Shown in pieces: positions 52,633-62,814 of a DNA stretch of 64,000 nucleotides. The stretch spans positions 1 through 64,000 of the forward strand of contig NZ_JAADZV010000013.1 of NCBI RefSeq assembly GCF_010645075.1, in the 5' to 3' direction. The notes beneath the pieces were generated by a model, which made no database searches, was not told the origin of the DNA, and worked only from the letters and a program-made list of their open reading frames with translations. Position numbers and translations under genes: made by a program. How positions within the stretch are numbered: the first letter of the stretch is position 1; each line of letters starts with the position of its first letter. This DNA comes from Flavobacterium limi. Its GTDB lineage: Bacteria > Bacteroidota > Bacteroidia > Flavobacteriales > Flavobacteriaceae.

Positions 52633-52698
52633 AATTTTAAAGTTATAACTTTTTCAAAAGTTAGCCGCAGATAGTCCCATCTAAGTAGAATACAAATT

Positions 52699-52725
52699 AA
52701 ATCCCCTTAATTCAGGGGATTTTTT
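52699..52725 (+). terminator. Terminator after the CPYH gene
   Basis: AAATCCCCT (52699-52707) and AGGGGATTTTTT (52714-52725) form a stable stem with a T-run; the six-base loop is TAATTC. The same ATCCCC/GGGGAT core is used after DUF3606 at 36979. Confidence 0.88.
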
Positions 52726-52879
52726 CATTTATATAAAACTAGCTACAAGGTGATATAAAACAAAGTATTAATCTAATATCCCCGAATAAGATTATCAAAA
52801 TTGTGTGAAATAAAATACTAAACATTATTGTTATAATTAAGAACATATTGATTATTAAAAAATGTTATTATCTGTACTA

Positions 52880-52899
52880 ATTTTGTATCGATACAAAAT
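52880..52899. promoter_or_regulatory. Perfect palindrome overlapping the promoter of the mutagenic polymerase operon
   Basis: ATTTTGTATCGATACAAAAT is a perfect 20-bp palindrome that ends 11 bases before the dinB start. The TAATTTTG at 52878-52885, a match to the TAnnTTTG promoter motif, overlaps its left half. A repressor bound here would block transcription, as expected for a LexA- or S24-type SOS repressor. The cognate repressor is not in the window. Confidence 0.65.
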
Positions 52900-52910
52900 A
52901 AATAAAGGAA

Positions 52911-54119
52911 ATGGAACGGGCAATTGTACATATGGATTTAGATACCTTTTTTGTCTCTTGTGCGAGATTGCAAAATCCTGAATTAAATGGTATTCCTTTG
53001 ATTGTAGGAGGTGGCGAAAGAGGCGTAGTTGCATCCTGCTCCTATGAGGCAAGGTATTTTGGGGTACGCTCGGCCATGCCTATGCGTATGGCCATGCAGC
53101 TTTGCCCGCAGGCAAAAATCATTAAAGGGGATATGGAAATGTTCTCTAATAAGTCCCATGAAGTTACTCAAATCATTGAAGAGAAGGCGCCACTGGTAGA
53201 GAAAGCCAGTATTGATGAATTCTATCTGGATATTACCGGCATGGATAAATTTCATGGAAGTTATAAATGGACTAATGAATTATCGCAAACCATTACTAAA
53301 GAAACAGGATTGCCTTTGACATTTGCCCTATCTGTAAACAAAACCGTTTCGAAAATTGCAACCGGAGAAGGCAAACAAAAAGGAAATCTTGAAATTCCTC
53401 AAAGCATGGTACAGCCATTTCTGAACCCGCTTTCTATCCGCAAGATTCCTATGGTAGGGGAAGTTACTTTTAATCTGCTTTCAAGGCTTGGAATCCGAAA
53501 TATTGAAAAATTATCCCAGACACCTACCGAAGTATTGCAGAGCCTTATAGGCAAAAATGGACTGGAACTTTGGAAAAAAGCCAACGGAATTGACAACACA
53601 CCTGTTGAACCTTACACAGAAAGAAAGTCCCTTTCAACAGAGCACACTTATCTTCAAGATACTATTGACATCAAACAGGTGGAATCACTAATTTTAGGAA
53701 TGGTTGAAAAATTAGCCTATCAGGCACGTTTTGAACAATGGCTGGTTTCAACAGTTGTCATAAAAATACGATATGCGAATTTTGATACGGAGACTGTCCA
53801 GAAAAAAATAACTTATACCTCATGTGACCATATTTTAGCCAAAATTGCCCTGGAACTCTTCAAAAAATTATACAATCGACGCATGCGCATCAGAATGGTG
53901 GGATTATCTTTTACGGGTCTGGTAAGGGGGACTTATCAAATTAATATGTTTGAAGATACTGAAGAAATGATAGCCCTTTATCAAGCTATGGATAAAATCA
54001 AGAACCGTTTTGGTTATGATGCCGTGACACGTTGTGGAGGAAGAAACCTTAAATCAAAAGCAGGAAATATTATCTCCAATCCTAAAGCGCAAAATATCAA
54101 CCGTAAAGATGAGAAGTAA
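52911..54119 (+). CDS. dinB: Y-family DNA polymerase (DNA polymerase IV-like)
   Basis: 402 residues. Catalytic motifs VHMDLDTFFVSCARL and KASIDEFYLDITG are intact; thumb and little-finger parts follow (IRKIPMVGEVTFNLLSRLGI, TEHTYLQDT). It can copy damaged DNA with low fidelity. Its stop overlaps the dnaE2-like start by one base (TAATG), so both polymerases are made together, as in the DinB/ImuB-DnaE2 mutagenesis cassettes. The palindrome at 52880 probably makes the operon damage-inducible. Confidence 0.93.
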   Translation: MERAIVHMDLDTFFVSCARLQNPELNGIPLIVGGGERGVVASCSYEARYFGVRSAMPMRMAMQLCPQAKIIKGDMEMFSNKSHEVTQIIEEKAPLVEKASIDEFYLDITGMDKFHGSYKWTNELSQTITKETGLPLTFALSVNKTVSKIATGEGKQKGNLEIPQSMVQPFLNPLSIRKIPMVGEVTFNLLSRLGIRNIEKLSQTPTEVLQSLIGKNGLELWKKANGIDNTPVEPYTERKSLSTEHTYLQDTIDIKQVESLILGMVEKLAYQARFEQWLVSTVVIKIRYANFDTETVQKKITYTSCDHILAKIALELFKKLYNRRMRIRMVGLSFTGLVRGTYQINMFEDTEEMIALYQAMDKIKNRFGYDAVTRCGGRNLKSKAGNIISNPKAQNINRKDEK

Positions 54120-57100
54120 TGTACCTGAACTGTCACACCTATCATTCACTGCGTTACGGGACTATCCCATCAAACGAGCTCATAGAACTGGCTGTTGGGT
54201 TTGATGTTACTGCTATGGCACTGACCGACATCAATACGGTTACTGGAATTTACGATTTTGTAAAGAATTGCGAAGCTTTAAACATAAAGCCTTTGGTGGG
54301 AATTGACTTCCGCAATCACTGCAGACAATTGTATGTAGGGCTGGCAAAAAACAATGAAGGAATAGCTGAGATGAACCTATTGCTGACAAGGCACAATCTT
54401 GATGGTATAATGCTTCCCTATATTGCACCTCAATTTGAAAATGTATTCATCATTTACCCGCTCGATAATGTTCCTGCTGAATTGCAGGAAAATGAATTCA
54501 TCGGCATCACCGCTGATCAGCTGACCAAGTTGTATAATCCTGAATTGAAATCCAGAATGTATAAAATGGTGGTACTTCAGACCGTAACCTACAGGACAAA
54601 AAAGGAATACAACCTGCATAAGATACTCCGGGCAATAGACCTGAATATTATCGGGACTAAACTTACACAGGCAGATTACTGCAAGGTTTCTGACGTGATG
54701 ATACCAGTAGATGATCTTGTTTCCAAGTTCAGCGATTATCCGGTTATCTTGCAAAATACAAGGAATTTAATAGAGAACTGTAATTTTAAATACGAATTCG
54801 GTGTCCCTCAAAACAAAAAACATTACAAAGCCAACAAAAAGGAAGATATCGAATTGCTTGCCAGGCTGGCCCATGAAGGGATGGTCCGCCGATATGGCAA
54901 AAACAATACGGAAGCTTTGAAAAGGGTTGAAAAGGAACTCAAGGTAATTGATGAACTGGAATTTAGCGGGTACTTTCTTATTACCTGGGATATTGTACAA
55001 TACAGCATGCGTCAGGGCTTTCTTCATATAGGCCGTGGCAGTGGTGCCAATTCTATTATTGCCTATTGTCTTGAGATTACCGACATCTGCCCTTTGGAAC
55101 TTGATCTGTACTTTGAGCGGTTCCTGAACCTGAACCGTAAAACCCCTCCTGATTTTGATATTGACTGGTCCTGGCAGGAACGTGATACAATTCTAAAGTA
55201 CATATTTGAGAAATACGGTGCTGACCGCGTTGCTTTTTGTGGAACAAACGTTGAGTTTAAACACAAATCCATTTTTCGGGAAGTTGGAAAAGTGTTTGGA
55301 CTGCCCAAACAGGAACTGGACCAGTTGGCTAAAAATCCGATGGCAAAACACCATAAAAACGAAGTAGTCAATATGGTTCAGCAATACGGCAGTATGCTTT
55401 TAAAATACCCAAACCAAAGAAGTATGCATTCCTGTGGGATTATCATTTCGGAAAAGCCGATTACCAATTATTCGGCTTTGGAACTGCCTCCGAAAGGCTT
55501 TCCGATTGTGCAGTTTGATATGCATACAGCAGAAGATATCGGTTTTGACAAATTCGATATTCTGAGCCAGCGCGGAATCGGCCATATTGATGATACAGTG
55601 AAGCTGATCAAAAAAAACAAAAAAATAACAGTCGATATCCGTGATACTTCCATTTCAAAAGACGAGGCGCAGTGCAACGAGTGGCTCAGCCGGGGCAAGA
55701 CCATCGGCTGTTTTTATATTGAAAGCCCGGCTATGCGTGGTCTTCTTCGGCGTTTAAAATGTGATAATTATAAAGTACTTGTTGCTGCCTCCTCTATCAT
55801 CCGTCCCGGCGTTGCACAATCGGGTATGATGAAGGAGTATATTTTCAGGCATAATCACCCTGAAAAGTTCGAGTATTTTCATGAAGTGTTCAGGGAGCAG
55901 TTGGGTGAAACCTACGGGATTATGGTATATCAGGAGGATGTGATTAAGATTGCATTGCATTACGGAGGACTCCCTGCCGCTGACGGTGATATCCTTCGCC
56001 GGGCTATGAGTGGCAAAGGAAGATCTAAAGAAGCGCTTCAGAGAGTAAAAGATAACTTTTTTGCCTCATGCGCCAAACAGGGACATCCCTTACAACTCAG
56101 CCACGAAATATACAGGCAGATAGAATCCTTTGCCGGCTATTCGTTCTGCAAGGCACACTCTGCCAGCTATGCAGTGGAGAGCTACCAGAGCCTTTACCTA
56201 AAAGTGAACTACCCTATTGAGTTCATGACGGCTGTTATCAATAATTTCGGAGGTTTTTACCGTACAGAAGTCTATGTGCATGAGGCGAGGATGTCAGGGG
56301 CTAAAATTCATAATCCGTGCGTAAACAAAAGCGATGAACAGACCACTGTATATGGGAGAAATATTTATCTGGGGTTTCAGCACTTAAAAAGCCTGCAGGA
56401 AAAAGCGATGAATGTGATTGTAAGTGAAAGGAATGAAAATGGCCCTTATCTTTCCCTTGAGGATTTTATCAACCGTGTCCCAATTGGAATTGAAGCGATA
56501 CAGACTTTGATTTTTATTGACGCTTTCCGGTTTACCGGCAAACAGAAAAACGAACTGCTCATTATTGCCCGATTGATACTTATAAACTTCAAGCCTGAAA
56601 ACCGCAATCTGATGCTGCTTCAGGAACCCATAAAAGAATACAAACTGCCGGTATTGGAACGTTCTGTCTTTGAAGATGCTTTTGACGAGATCGAACTGCT
56701 TGGCTTTCCGGTTTCAGTCACGCCGTTTAATTTACTGCAGACTTCGTTCCGAGGTGATGTAATGGCAAAGGACTTGACTAAACACCATAAAAAAAACGTA
56801 AGGATGCTGGCGTATTTAATTGCAAGAAAGCATGTTCCTACCAAACGCGGCGAAATGTTTTTTGGAACCTGGATAGATGCACAGGGTGAATTTTTCGACA
56901 CGGCCCATTTTGCGGACTGTCTTGCAAAATATCCATTTCAGGGTGGTGGTTGTTATCTGCTCTTGGGTCAGGTTGAAGTGGATTATCATTTCCCGACTAT
57001 CACCATTTCAAAAATGGCCAAAATGCCTTTTATTGCCGATCCGCGCTATGGCATAACAGATGAGAGGAGGTTCCACACTCAGCAGAATATTCGTGAAGAT

Positions 57101-57175
57101 GTTAGTATGACACATCGCGAGCCTTATCCTCAGGAACATGAATACAGTATGCCAAGATATAAAATGTCACAATAA
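54119..57175 (+). CDS. dnaE2: DnaE2-like error-prone DNA polymerase III alpha subunit
   Basis: 1018 residues, shorter than the replicative DnaE. The N-terminal PHP domain starts MYLNCHTYHSLRYGTIPSNE with altered metal ligands, so exonuclease activity is doubtful. The palm has FLHIGRGSGANSIIAYCLEI and the catalytic aspartates in PPDFDIDWSWQERD. The finger region includes RPGVAQSGMMKEY and YQEDVI; FCKAHSASYA and a short OB-fold part follow. It works downstream of the Y-family polymerase in translesion synthesis (established for DnaE2 cassettes elsewhere; inferred here). Confidence 0.92.
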   Translation: MYLNCHTYHSLRYGTIPSNELIELAVGFDVTAMALTDINTVTGIYDFVKNCEALNIKPLVGIDFRNHCRQLYVGLAKNNEGIAEMNLLLTRHNLDGIMLPYIAPQFENVFIIYPLDNVPAELQENEFIGITADQLTKLYNPELKSRMYKMVVLQTVTYRTKKEYNLHKILRAIDLNIIGTKLTQADYCKVSDVMIPVDDLVSKFSDYPVILQNTRNLIENCNFKYEFGVPQNKKHYKANKKEDIELLARLAHEGMVRRYGKNNTEALKRVEKELKVIDELEFSGYFLITWDIVQYSMRQGFLHIGRGSGANSIIAYCLEITDICPLELDLYFERFLNLNRKTPPDFDIDWSWQERDTILKYIFEKYGADRVAFCGTNVEFKHKSIFREVGKVFGLPKQELDQLAKNPMAKHHKNEVVNMVQQYGSMLLKYPNQRSMHSCGIIISEKPITNYSALELPPKGFPIVQFDMHTAEDIGFDKFDILSQRGIGHIDDTVKLIKKNKKITVDIRDTSISKDEAQCNEWLSRGKTIGCFYIESPAMRGLLRRLKCDNYKVLVAASSIIRPGVAQSGMMKEYIFRHNHPEKFEYFHEVFREQLGETYGIMVYQEDVIKIALHYGGLPAADGDILRRAMSGKGRSKEALQRVKDNFFASCAKQGHPLQLSHEIYRQIESFAGYSFCKAHSASYAVESYQSLYLKVNYPIEFMTAVINNFGGFYRTEVYVHEARMSGAKIHNPCVNKSDEQTTVYGRNIYLGFQHLKSLQEKAMNVIVSERNENGPYLSLEDFINRVPIGIEAIQTLIFIDAFRFTGKQKNELLIIARLILINFKPENRNLMLLQEPIKEYKLPVLERSVFEDAFDEIELLGFPVSVTPFNLLQTSFRGDVMAKDLTKHHKKNVRMLAYLIARKHVPTKRGEMFFGTWIDAQGEFFDTAHFADCLAKYPFQGGGCYLLLGQVEVDYHFPTITISKMAKMPFIADPRYGITDERRFHTQQNIREDVSMTHREPYPQEHEYSMPRYKMSQ

Positions 57176-57419
57176 GACTGAATAGTAATTGTAGACATCA
57201 AAAACACCTATCTATGAAAAGGATGCAATTTAGCAAGTTAGGCACTCCAATGCCTCAAAAAGTAAATTTTGTAATTAAATAAATAGATAATATAAATTTT
57301 TAATTACAGATATTACAAATTTGAAATGCTATGAAACAGCTTATCATATAAACGAGACTATCTTTATTTTCTAATCTTTATAAATTGTCGTTTAAAAGTA
57401 TGGCATTAAATTTTACATT
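57176..57419. other. Gap between dnaE2 and mscS
   Basis: 244 AT-rich bases. No gene, terminator or repeat was recognised. Confidence 0.4.
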
Positions 57420-58228
57420 ATGGAAGTAATCAACGAATATTGGAGCAAAACCCAACATGCAGCTATTGCATTCTTGCCACATCTTTTATCGGCTGTTTTA
57501 ACTTTGGTTATAGGTATTGTCATCATCAAAATTTTCAGAAAGATAATGATGCGTTTTATCGACAACAAAATATTTGATGCAACTCTTTTAAAATTTGTCA
57601 TGGATGTTTTGATCTGGGCATTTCGCGCCTTACTTTTTGTGAGTGTCATCACTAAACTTGGGGGTCGAAACTTCGGTATTTTGTTGCAGCTATAGGAGCA
57701 GCAGGACTAGCTATTGGTCTTTCCTTGCAGGGTTCATTAGCAAACTTTGCAGGCGGTCTTCTGATAATTCTTTTTAAACCGCTTCGGGTAGGCGACTACA
57801 TCCAAACACAAGGGGAGTCAGGAACTGTTGCCGCTATCTTCATTTTCAGCACAAAAATAATTACCCCGAGCAACCAGTCCGTATATATCCCTAATGGTGC
57901 ATTATCGAATGGTATCATAAGAAATTTTTCTAAAGAAATACAGCGCAGAACCGATATTACATTAAGTGTGAATCATAACAGTGAACTTCATCAGGTAAAA
58001 TCAATAATCGCAGACGTGATAAAAGCAGACAAACGTATCCAGAGCGATCCTGAACCTTTGATTCTGATTAAGGATATGACATCCGAAGCCATTCTTATAT
58101 CTGTGCTGGCATGGACATCCAATGCTGAATTTGGACTTGTGGTTTCTGATTTTTATGAAAATACAAAAAAAGCATTTAAGCACAACCATATTAGTATTCC
58201 CGCTTTTAGTAGGGTAAATTATCATTGA
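57420..58228 (+). pseudogene. MscS-type mechanosensitive channel, frameshifted
   Basis: The first frame gives two membrane segments (FLPHLLSAVLTLVIGIVIIK, then FVMDVLIWAFRALLFVSVIT) and breaks at 57660. The second frame, from about 57683, reads VAAIGAAGLAIGLSLQGSLA, NFAGGLLIILFKPLRVGDYI and PNGALSNGIIRNFS, the pore helix and beta domain of MscS. Deleting one G from the run at 57660-57664 and one T from 57679-57682 gives a perfect 268-residue protein. Two insertions in homopolymers 15 bases apart strongly suggest sequencing error. The channel would release solutes on osmotic downshock. Confidence 0.85.
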
Positions 58229-58597
58229 AAATAAACCAATGATAATCCTTCTTAAACAAGCAACCCTTTATCGATTAAGTAAGACTTAGAATTAAGTACG
58301 ACCAGGTGTGATTATTCAGCAAAAGCTCAGAACCAATAAACTCAGATAAAGAACTCAGTACTCTCTAGTAACTTGACATTTTTAACATATTCTTATAACA
58401 GTCTACAATACGGTATTATACGCTTAGATTACGAATCGTTTTTGTGTATGGTTTGTTAAAATAAAAAACCTGTATCATCTAATAATACAGGTTTTAATCA
58501 AAATCAAACAAATCTAGGAATTGTATTTTATTATTTTAACCAGGATGCGTTTGCAACAAAAATGCTTCTTTAATAGCTTACACTTTATTCTTCATAA
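58229..58597. other. Gap between mscS and an acidic gene
   Basis: 369 bases without a gene. It contains the bidirectional hairpin at 58465-58495. Confidence 0.45.
58465..58495. terminator. Bidirectional terminator
   Basis: AAAACCTGTAT (58465-58475) and ATACAGGTTTT (58485-58495) form an 11-base perfect stem. It lies between convergent genes and has A/T runs on both sides. Confidence 0.8.
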
Positions 58598-58822
58598 TTA
58601 ATTATTTGATTTTAAGGTGCCTGATTCATCTTGTTGCAAATCGGTCGGAGATTCAGGCTCATCATTGTTTACTGAAGGTTCTAAATTCTCCAAATCTTCT
58701 TGATCGGATTTCTCCTCATCAGGGCTGAAATTTCCAGATCCACTGTATTGATTTCTTGCATTAAAATCCTTATCAGAATCTTTTAGCTCGTCTTTTGCAG
58801 TATTATTTTTTTGATTTTCCAT
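58598..58822 (-). CDS. Small acidic protein
   Basis: 74 residues (MENQKNNTAKDELKDSDKDF, ends SGTLKSNN), highly charged and without a hydrophobic core; probably disordered. It is similar in character, though not clearly in sequence, to the acidic proteins at 30476, 30943, 52414 and 62815. Confidence 0.6.
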   Translation of the reverse strand: MENQKNNTAKDELKDSDKDFNARNQYSGSGNFSPDEEKSDQEDLENLEPSVNNDEPESPTDLQQDESGTLKSNN

Positions 58823-58878
58823 AACTATATTATGTTTATATGTTCAAGTATCTGGTTTTTACAATACGTTTTAATAAT

Positions 58879-59155
58879 TTAGGGTGTGGTGATCCCTCCT
58901 ATTGTATCTTTTCGCTGCGGAACAGCATTTGTAGTACCTGTCGATTTTCCTGATTTATTCTTCTTTGACTGGGTATGTTTTTTGCGCACTGTATCGCTTT
59001 TTGTAGTGGTCGTTTTCTTGTGCGTACTATGACTACTTGTCTTGTTGTAAGTAGAGTCTGTTTTCGTCTTGGCCTGTTTATTGGTAGGTGTTTCCTGTGA
59101 CGATGCATATCCACATAATAGCATCATGCCAATAGCTTAAGATTAAATTTTTCAT
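58879..59155 (-). pseudogene. Secreted lysine/threonine-rich small protein, frameshifted in the signal peptide
   Basis: A start at 59155 reads MKNLIL and then breaks near 59136-59141. One base less would give a signal peptide ending AIGMMLLCGYASSQ, followed by a repetitive K/T/S-rich tail (TSSHSTHKKTTTTKSDTVRK). As written, translation might begin at the internal ATG 59127 and lack part of the signal. The corrected length is 91 residues. The tail suggests an exported, disordered protein of unknown use. Confidence 0.55.
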
Positions 59156-59400
59156 AATTTATTTATTGATTTAATATATTGATTTTGAAACAAATACATT
59201 TTTTGTTCCTTGCAAATATTGATTAAAATAGTACATGTTTTTTACACTCCTATCTTTATAATTTATAGTATTCGCATGTGAACGCTCAGACTTGTACGCT
59301 GATGTATCCTAAGATAAGGGCTACTATCAAACAACTGAGTACTCAGTTGTCCATATATCAAGATTCAATAGTGCTAATTAATCCTGAGTGTGCTTTATTT

Positions 59401-60138
59401 TCAAATTCGGAGTGAAAAACCAACAGATTCAAAAAAGTGATGATAACCTTCTGTTTTAGTAAGTTCATAACCTGCCGCAAAATCAAGCTGAAGATCATCA
59501 TTAAGCTTAAAAGCAAGTCCGCCATCTGCCCATTGATGTCCGTGATGTGCGACCTGAAAATATCCGAAACTTTCAACAAATGCCTGCAGTTTGTCTGTAA
59601 GTTTAAAATTCGGCGCAAATGTATAGAAGTATTCGGGCTGTGTAGAATTCCCGTCCCATCTTATTCCGGTATTATAACCAACATCAGCCTTGTCCGATAA
59701 TTCGTTTCTCAAGACCAAACGAATTTCAGGTGCCAAATGTTCGGTACGAAATTCAGGTGATTCTACTTTTGGCAGTTGCAGTTGCGTAATCAAAGAAATC
59801 GCCGGCACAGTGCCTTCATTTTCCAGAATCTTAATTTTTGTCCCAACCTGTAAAGCATGAAGTCCGTATGTATCAGTTTCCCCTTTATCATACAAAAATT
59901 CTGTTGTAAGACGCAGTTCTACAGCATTGCCGAGTCCATATTTGCCAAGTACTTCGGGCAGCATAAATTCTGACTCATGTTTTCCTGTCTGCTCGTGCAT
60001 GATAACGGTTTCAAACTGAAAACGTCCTTTTGGAACCAATGCCGAATTTTCGGTCTGGTCGGGACGGTCTGTTTCTATTTCCTGTGCCTGAACTGCCAGA
60101 GAAAAAAGGGCTGCAGAGAAATAGAATAATTTTTTCAT
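59401..60138 (-). CDS. Outer-membrane beta-barrel 'transporter' (MetA-pathway phenol-degradation family)
   Basis: 245 residues with a signal peptide (MKKLFYFSAALFSLAVQAQ) and the family's opening EIETDRPDQTENSALVPKGR, then amphipathic strands up to FFESVGFSLRI with an aromatic last strand. The family is a predicted outer-membrane channel, annotated as PF13557-type from memory. The substrate is not evident. Confidence 0.85.
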   Translation of the reverse strand: MKKLFYFSAALFSLAVQAQEIETDRPDQTENSALVPKGRFQFETVIMHEQTGKHESEFMLPEVLGKYGLGNAVELRLTTEFLYDKGETDTYGLHALQVGTKIKILENEGTVPAISLITQLQLPKVESPEFRTEHLAPEIRLVLRNELSDKADVGYNTGIRWDGNSTQPEYFYTFAPNFKLTDKLQAFVESFGYFQVAHHGHQWADGGLAFKLNDDLQLDFAAGYELTKTEGYHHFFESVGFSLRI

Positions 60139-60249
60139 GGGTATTATGTTTAGTTACAAATCTCAGAAATGTCGCAACTATATTATTTATATATTTTTCT
60201 CCCTGTACTTATATAATTTAAGGGTCTTTTTTCATGCTGTTTAATTTAG

Positions 60250-60257
60250 TAAATTTG
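60250..60257 (+). promoter_or_regulatory. Candidate -7 element of the helicase gene
   Basis: TAAATTTG matches TAnnTTTG and lies 44 bases before the start codon at 60301. The -33 region is T-rich without a clear TTG. Confidence 0.4.
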
Positions 60258-60300
60258 ATACACTGACATTAGAACATACAGTAGACCTCCTATTTTAAAT

Positions 60301-62622
60301 ATGAAAAATCCGATTTTAGACAATCTTAACCCAAATCAGCTTCAGGCTGTTAAAAGCACTGAAGGATACATACGCGTTATTGCAGGGGCCGGCTCCGGAA
60401 AAACAAAGGCGCTGACATCCCGTTTTGCATACATTGTAGATCGTCTGGGTATTAATTCTTCTAATATATTGTGCGTTACATTTACCAACAAGGCCGCTCA
60501 GGAAATGAAAAAGCGCGTGAAGGCACTTATTGGTGACACTTTTGATGTAGGTTTTATAACTACTTATCACGGTTTCTGTGTAAGGTTCTTAAGAGAAGAA
60601 ATCAACAAAATCCATTATCCGAAAAATTTTATCATACTCGATGCGGAAGATCAGAAAAGCATTTTAAGAGAGGTTTTTACCGAACTAAATATCAACTCCA
60701 AACATCTGACATTTAAACAGGTTTTGCGATTTATTTCGAAATCAAAAAGCACGTCAGATTATCTGGGTTATATTTTGGAGAACAAAAATTTTAAACCCGA
60801 TGAAACTGACACTTTATCAAGTCAGGTATTTCAGAAATATCTCGAAAAACAAAAACGCAATTATGCGCTTGATTTTGATGATTTGATTCATTTCACCGTT
60901 TTTATTCTTAACCAAAATGCAGATGTGCTTTTAAAATGGCAGGAAAACATGCATTATATTCAGGTTGATGAAGCGCAGGATAGTTCTGAGAGTCAGTTCC
61001 AGCTTGTCGAAATGCTTTCGCGTATTCATAATAATTTATTTTTGGTAGGCGATCCGGATCAGACAATTTATGAATGGCGGGGCGCAAAACCGGAATATCT
61101 GGTAGATTTCGACCAAATGTTTCCCGATACCCAAACCATCATTATGAACCAGAACTATCGCTCAACGCCTAATATACTCAAGGTTGGCAATCATATTATT
61201 AAAAATAATACGGTAAGGGTTGCCAAAGATATGGTCACGGACAATAAGGAAGGGGTCGAAGTAGTACACTTCCATGGAAAAAATGATTTTGAAGAAACGC
61301 TTTGGGTAGCATCTGAAATAAAGGAAATTATAAAAAGTGAAAACGCAGCTTATTCTGATATTACAATCCTGTACCGCTCCAACCATATCTCACGAAATAT
61401 TGAACAGGCACTTATAAAGGAAAATATTCCGTACGCAATTTTTGGCGGTATCCGTTTTTTTGAAAGAAAAGAAATCAAAGACGTGCTTTCGCTTTTGCGA
61501 TTAATTGTTCAGAGAGATAATTTTTCTTTTTTGCGTATGCACAATCATCCCTCCCGAGGTCTGGGCAAAAAATTTCTTGAAAGACTAAGTTTTCTGGCAG
61601 CAGAACAAAACCTTTCCTTACTTACAACATTAGAGAAAAACAAAGACGATAAGGAGCTTGCCAAAAAAGGAGCGGTTGAATTTCTTAATCTGATCAGCGA
61701 ACTAAAAGAATTTTCTCTGAACAAATCTATATCAGACCTGGTAAAAATAATTCTGGACAAAAGCGGACTTTCGGAGTTGTACCGCAAAGACGGTGACGAA
61801 GACAGGTTAGAAAATATTAAGGAGCTTGTAAGTTCGATGCTTTTGATGGAAAAAGAAAACAATGGACCAGTCAACATTTCAGAATATCTGCAGGAAGTTG
61901 CGCTTTACACGGATCTTGATGCTGATACCGAACAGCAGGATAAGGTTAAATTGATGACAATCCATATTTCAAAAGGTCTTGAATTTCCTTATGTATTTTT
62001 GTGTGGTTTTACCGAAGGAGTCCTGCCAAGCGCACTTTCAATAAAAGAAAGACGGAAACGCGCAATAGAAGAAGAACGCAGACTCATGTACGTTGCTATT
62101 ACACGCGCAGAAAAACGATTTTACATGACCGATTCAGAAGGATTTAATTTTACGACGGGCTTAAATAAATATCCGTCACGATTTCTTTTTGAAATAAGCG
62201 AAGAGTTTTACATCCGAAAAGGCAAACTTTCTAAAGAGATTATCGAAAACAGTAAAATCAAATCTCAAAATCCACAAAGTGAAAATACGCTATTATTCAA
62301 TGTTGGTGATCTTGTCATGCATCCGGTCTGGAACAAAGGAAAAGTTCTAGGTGTAAATGAAGATAAAAATCAATATACGATCGCTTTTTTGGAAACCGGA
62401 AAAGAAAAACCCATCGATTTCAGCTTTCGTTTTTTGACAAGAGTAGATGAAGACAAAACAGACGAAAATCAGGCTGATGATTTTGCAAGTATCGATGATC
62501 TGCGCGAAAATCTAAAATCAGCACCCAATCCATTTGAAGAAGAAACAGATAAGGATGAAAAACTTTTTATTACTCATGAAAATCAAAATCCCGATGAAAT
62601 AGATTCCGGAGCAAAAAAATGA
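60301..62622 (+). CDS. UvrD/PcrA-family ATP-dependent DNA helicase
   Basis: 773 residues with superfamily 1A motifs: NPNQLQAVKS (Q motif), AGAGSGKTKAL (I), VTFTNKAAQEMKKR (Ia), QVDEAQDSS (II), LVGDPDQTIYEWRGA (III), QNYRSTP (IV), KVKLMTIHISKGLEFPYVFL (V) and YVAITRAEKR (VI). A C-terminal Tudor-like part (VGDLVMHPVWNKGKVLGVNE) resembles the RNA-polymerase-binding tail of PcrA, followed by an acidic end. It unwinds DNA in repair. Confidence 0.94.
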   Translation: MKNPILDNLNPNQLQAVKSTEGYIRVIAGAGSGKTKALTSRFAYIVDRLGINSSNILCVTFTNKAAQEMKKRVKALIGDTFDVGFITTYHGFCVRFLREEINKIHYPKNFIILDAEDQKSILREVFTELNINSKHLTFKQVLRFISKSKSTSDYLGYILENKNFKPDETDTLSSQVFQKYLEKQKRNYALDFDDLIHFTVFILNQNADVLLKWQENMHYIQVDEAQDSSESQFQLVEMLSRIHNNLFLVGDPDQTIYEWRGAKPEYLVDFDQMFPDTQTIIMNQNYRSTPNILKVGNHIIKNNTVRVAKDMVTDNKEGVEVVHFHGKNDFEETLWVASEIKEIIKSENAAYSDITILYRSNHISRNIEQALIKENIPYAIFGGIRFFERKEIKDVLSLLRLIVQRDNFSFLRMHNHPSRGLGKKFLERLSFLAAEQNLSLLTTLEKNKDDKELAKKGAVEFLNLISELKEFSLNKSISDLVKIILDKSGLSELYRKDGDEDRLENIKELVSSMLLMEKENNGPVNISEYLQEVALYTDLDADTEQQDKVKLMTIHISKGLEFPYVFLCGFTEGVLPSALSIKERRKRAIEEERRLMYVAITRAEKRFYMTDSEGFNFTTGLNKYPSRFLFEISEEFYIRKGKLSKEIIENSKIKSQNPQSENTLLFNVGDLVMHPVWNKGKVLGVNEDKNQYTIAFLETGKEKPIDFSFRFLTRVDEDKTDENQADDFASIDDLRENLKSAPNPFEEETDKDEKLFITHENQNPDEIDSGAKK

Positions 62623-62814
62623 TAGCAAAAAGCTTGCACAGTTTATTTTAAATGTAAATGCCCCGATTTTCTTTCACTATCCAATCGTGAAAATTAAACA
62701 ACTATCATTGAGAATCATATAAAAACGAATGACCATTATCATATAATTTTAGATTAATGATTGCAAGGAGTTTGCAATGAATAAATTTTATTCTATTAAC
62801 TAAAATATACTATT

